Below, piece after piece: positions 14,802-15,688 of a stretch of DNA of 15,688 bases. Position numbers and translations under genes: made by a program. Positions within the stretch are counted from its first letter, which is position 1, and each line of letters starts with the position of its first letter. Source of the DNA: CBDCLY01 sp965218715 (GTDB taxonomy: Bacteria > Bacteroidota > Bacteroidia > Flavobacteriales_E > Vicingaceae); NCBI GenBank assembly GCA_965218715.1, contig CBDCLY010000008.1:1-15688 (forward strand), in the 5' to 3' direction. Under the pieces are notes generated by a model. The model was given only the letters and a program-made list of their open reading frames with translations. It had not been told where the DNA came from and searched no databases.

Positions 14802-15146
14802 ATGGCTATTATTATTACAGATGAATGCATAAATTGTGGAGCCTGCGAACCAGAATGTCCGAACAACGCAATTTACGAGGGAGGAGAAGAATGGAGGTAT
14901 TCTGATGGAACAAGCTTAAGTGGTTCTTTTGAACTTCACAATGGAAAGAAAGCAGAAGCTGATAATGAAAATGAGCCAGTAAGCTTAGACTATTATTTTA
15001 TTGTTCCGGATAAATGCACCGAATGCGTAGGTTTCCATGATGAGCCGCAATGTGCTGCTGTTTGCCCAGTTGATTGTTGTGTAGATGATCCAGACATTAG
15101 AGAAACTGAAAATGTATTACTTGCTAAAAAAGAATTAATGCACTAA
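14802..15146 (+). CDS. 2[4Fe-4S] (Alvin-type dicluster) ferredoxin
   Basis: Low-potential cytoplasmic electron carrier with two 4Fe-4S clusters. The 114 residues include a first motif CINCGACEPECP (Cys9, 12, 15, 19) and a second, longer motif with Cys72, Cys75, Cys84 and Cys88. The eight-residue gap between the second and third cysteines is typical of Allochromatium-type ferredoxins; extra cysteines are Cys92 and Cys93. About 50 residues separate the motifs, rich in Gly, Glu and Asn, longer than in the classical clostridial form. ATG 14802 gives MAIIITDEC, the usual start. It diverges from the acyl-CoA reductase gene; a partner relation is inferred from this. The next gene starts 39 bases downstream on the same strand. 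Confidence 0.95.
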   Translation: MAIIITDECINCGACEPECPNNAIYEGGEEWRYSDGTSLSGSFELHNGKKAEADNENEPVSLDYYFIVPDKCTECVGFHDEPQCAAVCPVDCCVDDPDIRETENVLLAKKELMH

Positions 15147-15185
15147 AAATGCTTAATCTTTGTTATTGGCGTATAAAATCACCAT

Positions 15186-15688
15186 TTGAAACAATTTGCA
15201 TTCCTTATCTTATTTCTTTTCCTTTTATTAAACCTTGCTTTTACACAAGCATCTCTTGGCTTAAAAACGGTTGAAATCAGAGGCGAGATGGCCATCGATT
15301 TAAATCGAATTGACTCTCTAGGCACCTTAATTTTAAACGAATCTAGGTCTGAAGTTCAGGAAAGTCTAAATCAAAGGCTGAAGGAAATTTTACAAGTAGA
15401 ACTTTCTAAAGAATTCGCCTTTCAAACCGATTTCAGTAGTTTAAAGAGCATTGCCTCCTTCTGTCCAAATGACTCAAGTTTCCTTTTGTTCAATTGGAAC
15501 ATTCCTAAAAAGAATGGACGATATACTTATGAGGCTGGATTGCTAATGAGAGACTCTACCAAGATCCATTTTTTAAACGAGTGGCACCCAAGCATTGAAA
15601 ATCAAGAAATTGAATCAAGCCCAAGTTTTTCTTGGATTCCAGGCCTGATCTATTCCATTATACCTAAAAAACGGAATTTCAAACCTTC
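15186..15688 (+). CDS. Secreted protein of unknown function, 3' end cut by window edge
   Basis: The frame is open from a TTG at 15186 to the window end (167 codons). An in-frame TAA at 15174-15176 leaves TTG as the only usual start codon in front of a clear signal peptide (KQFAFLILFLFLLLNLAFTQ, cleavage likely near residue 22-24). The mature part begins ASLGLKTVEIRGEMAIDLNR and has a charged helical stretch (SEVQESLNQRLKEILQVELS). A likely beta-rich part contains SSFLLFNWNIPKKNGRYTYE and DSTKIHFLNEWHP. I do not recognise a catalytic motif. The alternation of a W-N strand with a Y-E strand resembles uncharacterised exported Bacteroidota proteins, but this is only an impression. The ferredoxin gene lies 39 bases upstream. 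The codon choice is like that of its neighbours. Confidence 0.75.
   Translation, partial: MKQFAFLILFLFLLLNLAFTQASLGLKTVEIRGEMAIDLNRIDSLGTLILNESRSEVQESLNQRLKEILQVELSKEFAFQTDFSSLKSIASFCPNDSSFLLFNWNIPKKNGRYTYEAGLLMRDSTKIHFLNEWHPSIENQEIESSPSFSWIPGLIYSIIPKKRNFKP

Overview
The window looks like an ordinary core-genome segment of a member of the Bacteroidota, most likely a marine or freshwater Flavobacteriales-type organism. The evidence is an AT-rich sequence, the lack of clear Shine-Dalgarno sites, several TANNTTTG -7 boxes, a DUF4290-murA pair, a LuxC-type acyl-CoA reductase next to a dicluster ferredoxin, and a lipoprotein whose cysteine is followed by charged residues. No rRNA, tRNA, insertion sequence, prophage or CRISPR array is visible. 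I see no clear novel multi-gene defence or mobile system; the unusual points are smaller.

Layout. Positions 1-3264 (minus strand) hold the str operon in the order rpsL, rpsG, fusA, rpsJ, with rpsJ cut by the left edge. A 298-bp non-coding stretch holds the rpsL promoter and leader. It separates the operon from a plus-strand group: a UvrD/PcrA helicase, a DUF4290 protein, MurA and a periplasmic TlpA-like thioredoxin. A 148-bp gap with a sigma-54-like element leads into grpE-dnaJ. Convergent to dnaJ is a minus-strand pair, mnmD (tRNA wobble-uridine methyltransferase) and a YkgJ-type cysteine cluster protein, whose ends overlap by 8 bases. Divergent from mnmD are a thioredoxin-fold protein with one active-site cysteine and a surface-type lipoprotein with a beta-helix. 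Convergent to the lipoprotein is a LuxC-like acyl-CoA reductase, and divergent from that a 2[4Fe-4S] ferredoxin. The right edge cuts a secreted protein of unknown function that starts at TTG.

How the genes relate. The left part serves translation (S12, S7, EF-G, S10). The middle combines DNA repair, peptidoglycan precursor synthesis and envelope redox. GrpE and DnaJ are DnaK co-chaperones. MnmD acts in decoding through tRNA modification. The reductase and ferredoxin share a promoter region and may form one redox step in fatty acyl metabolism, but this is inference.

Data-quality caution. rpsG is broken once and the helicase gene twice. Each break is cured by removing one base from a run of 7 or 8 A/T, and conserved protein sequence continues in the new frame. 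Homopolymer miscounts in the assembly are the simplest reading, although slippage by the polymerase or ribosome cannot be excluded from sequence alone. The DUF4290-murA junction, with another run of 8 A, may be affected too.
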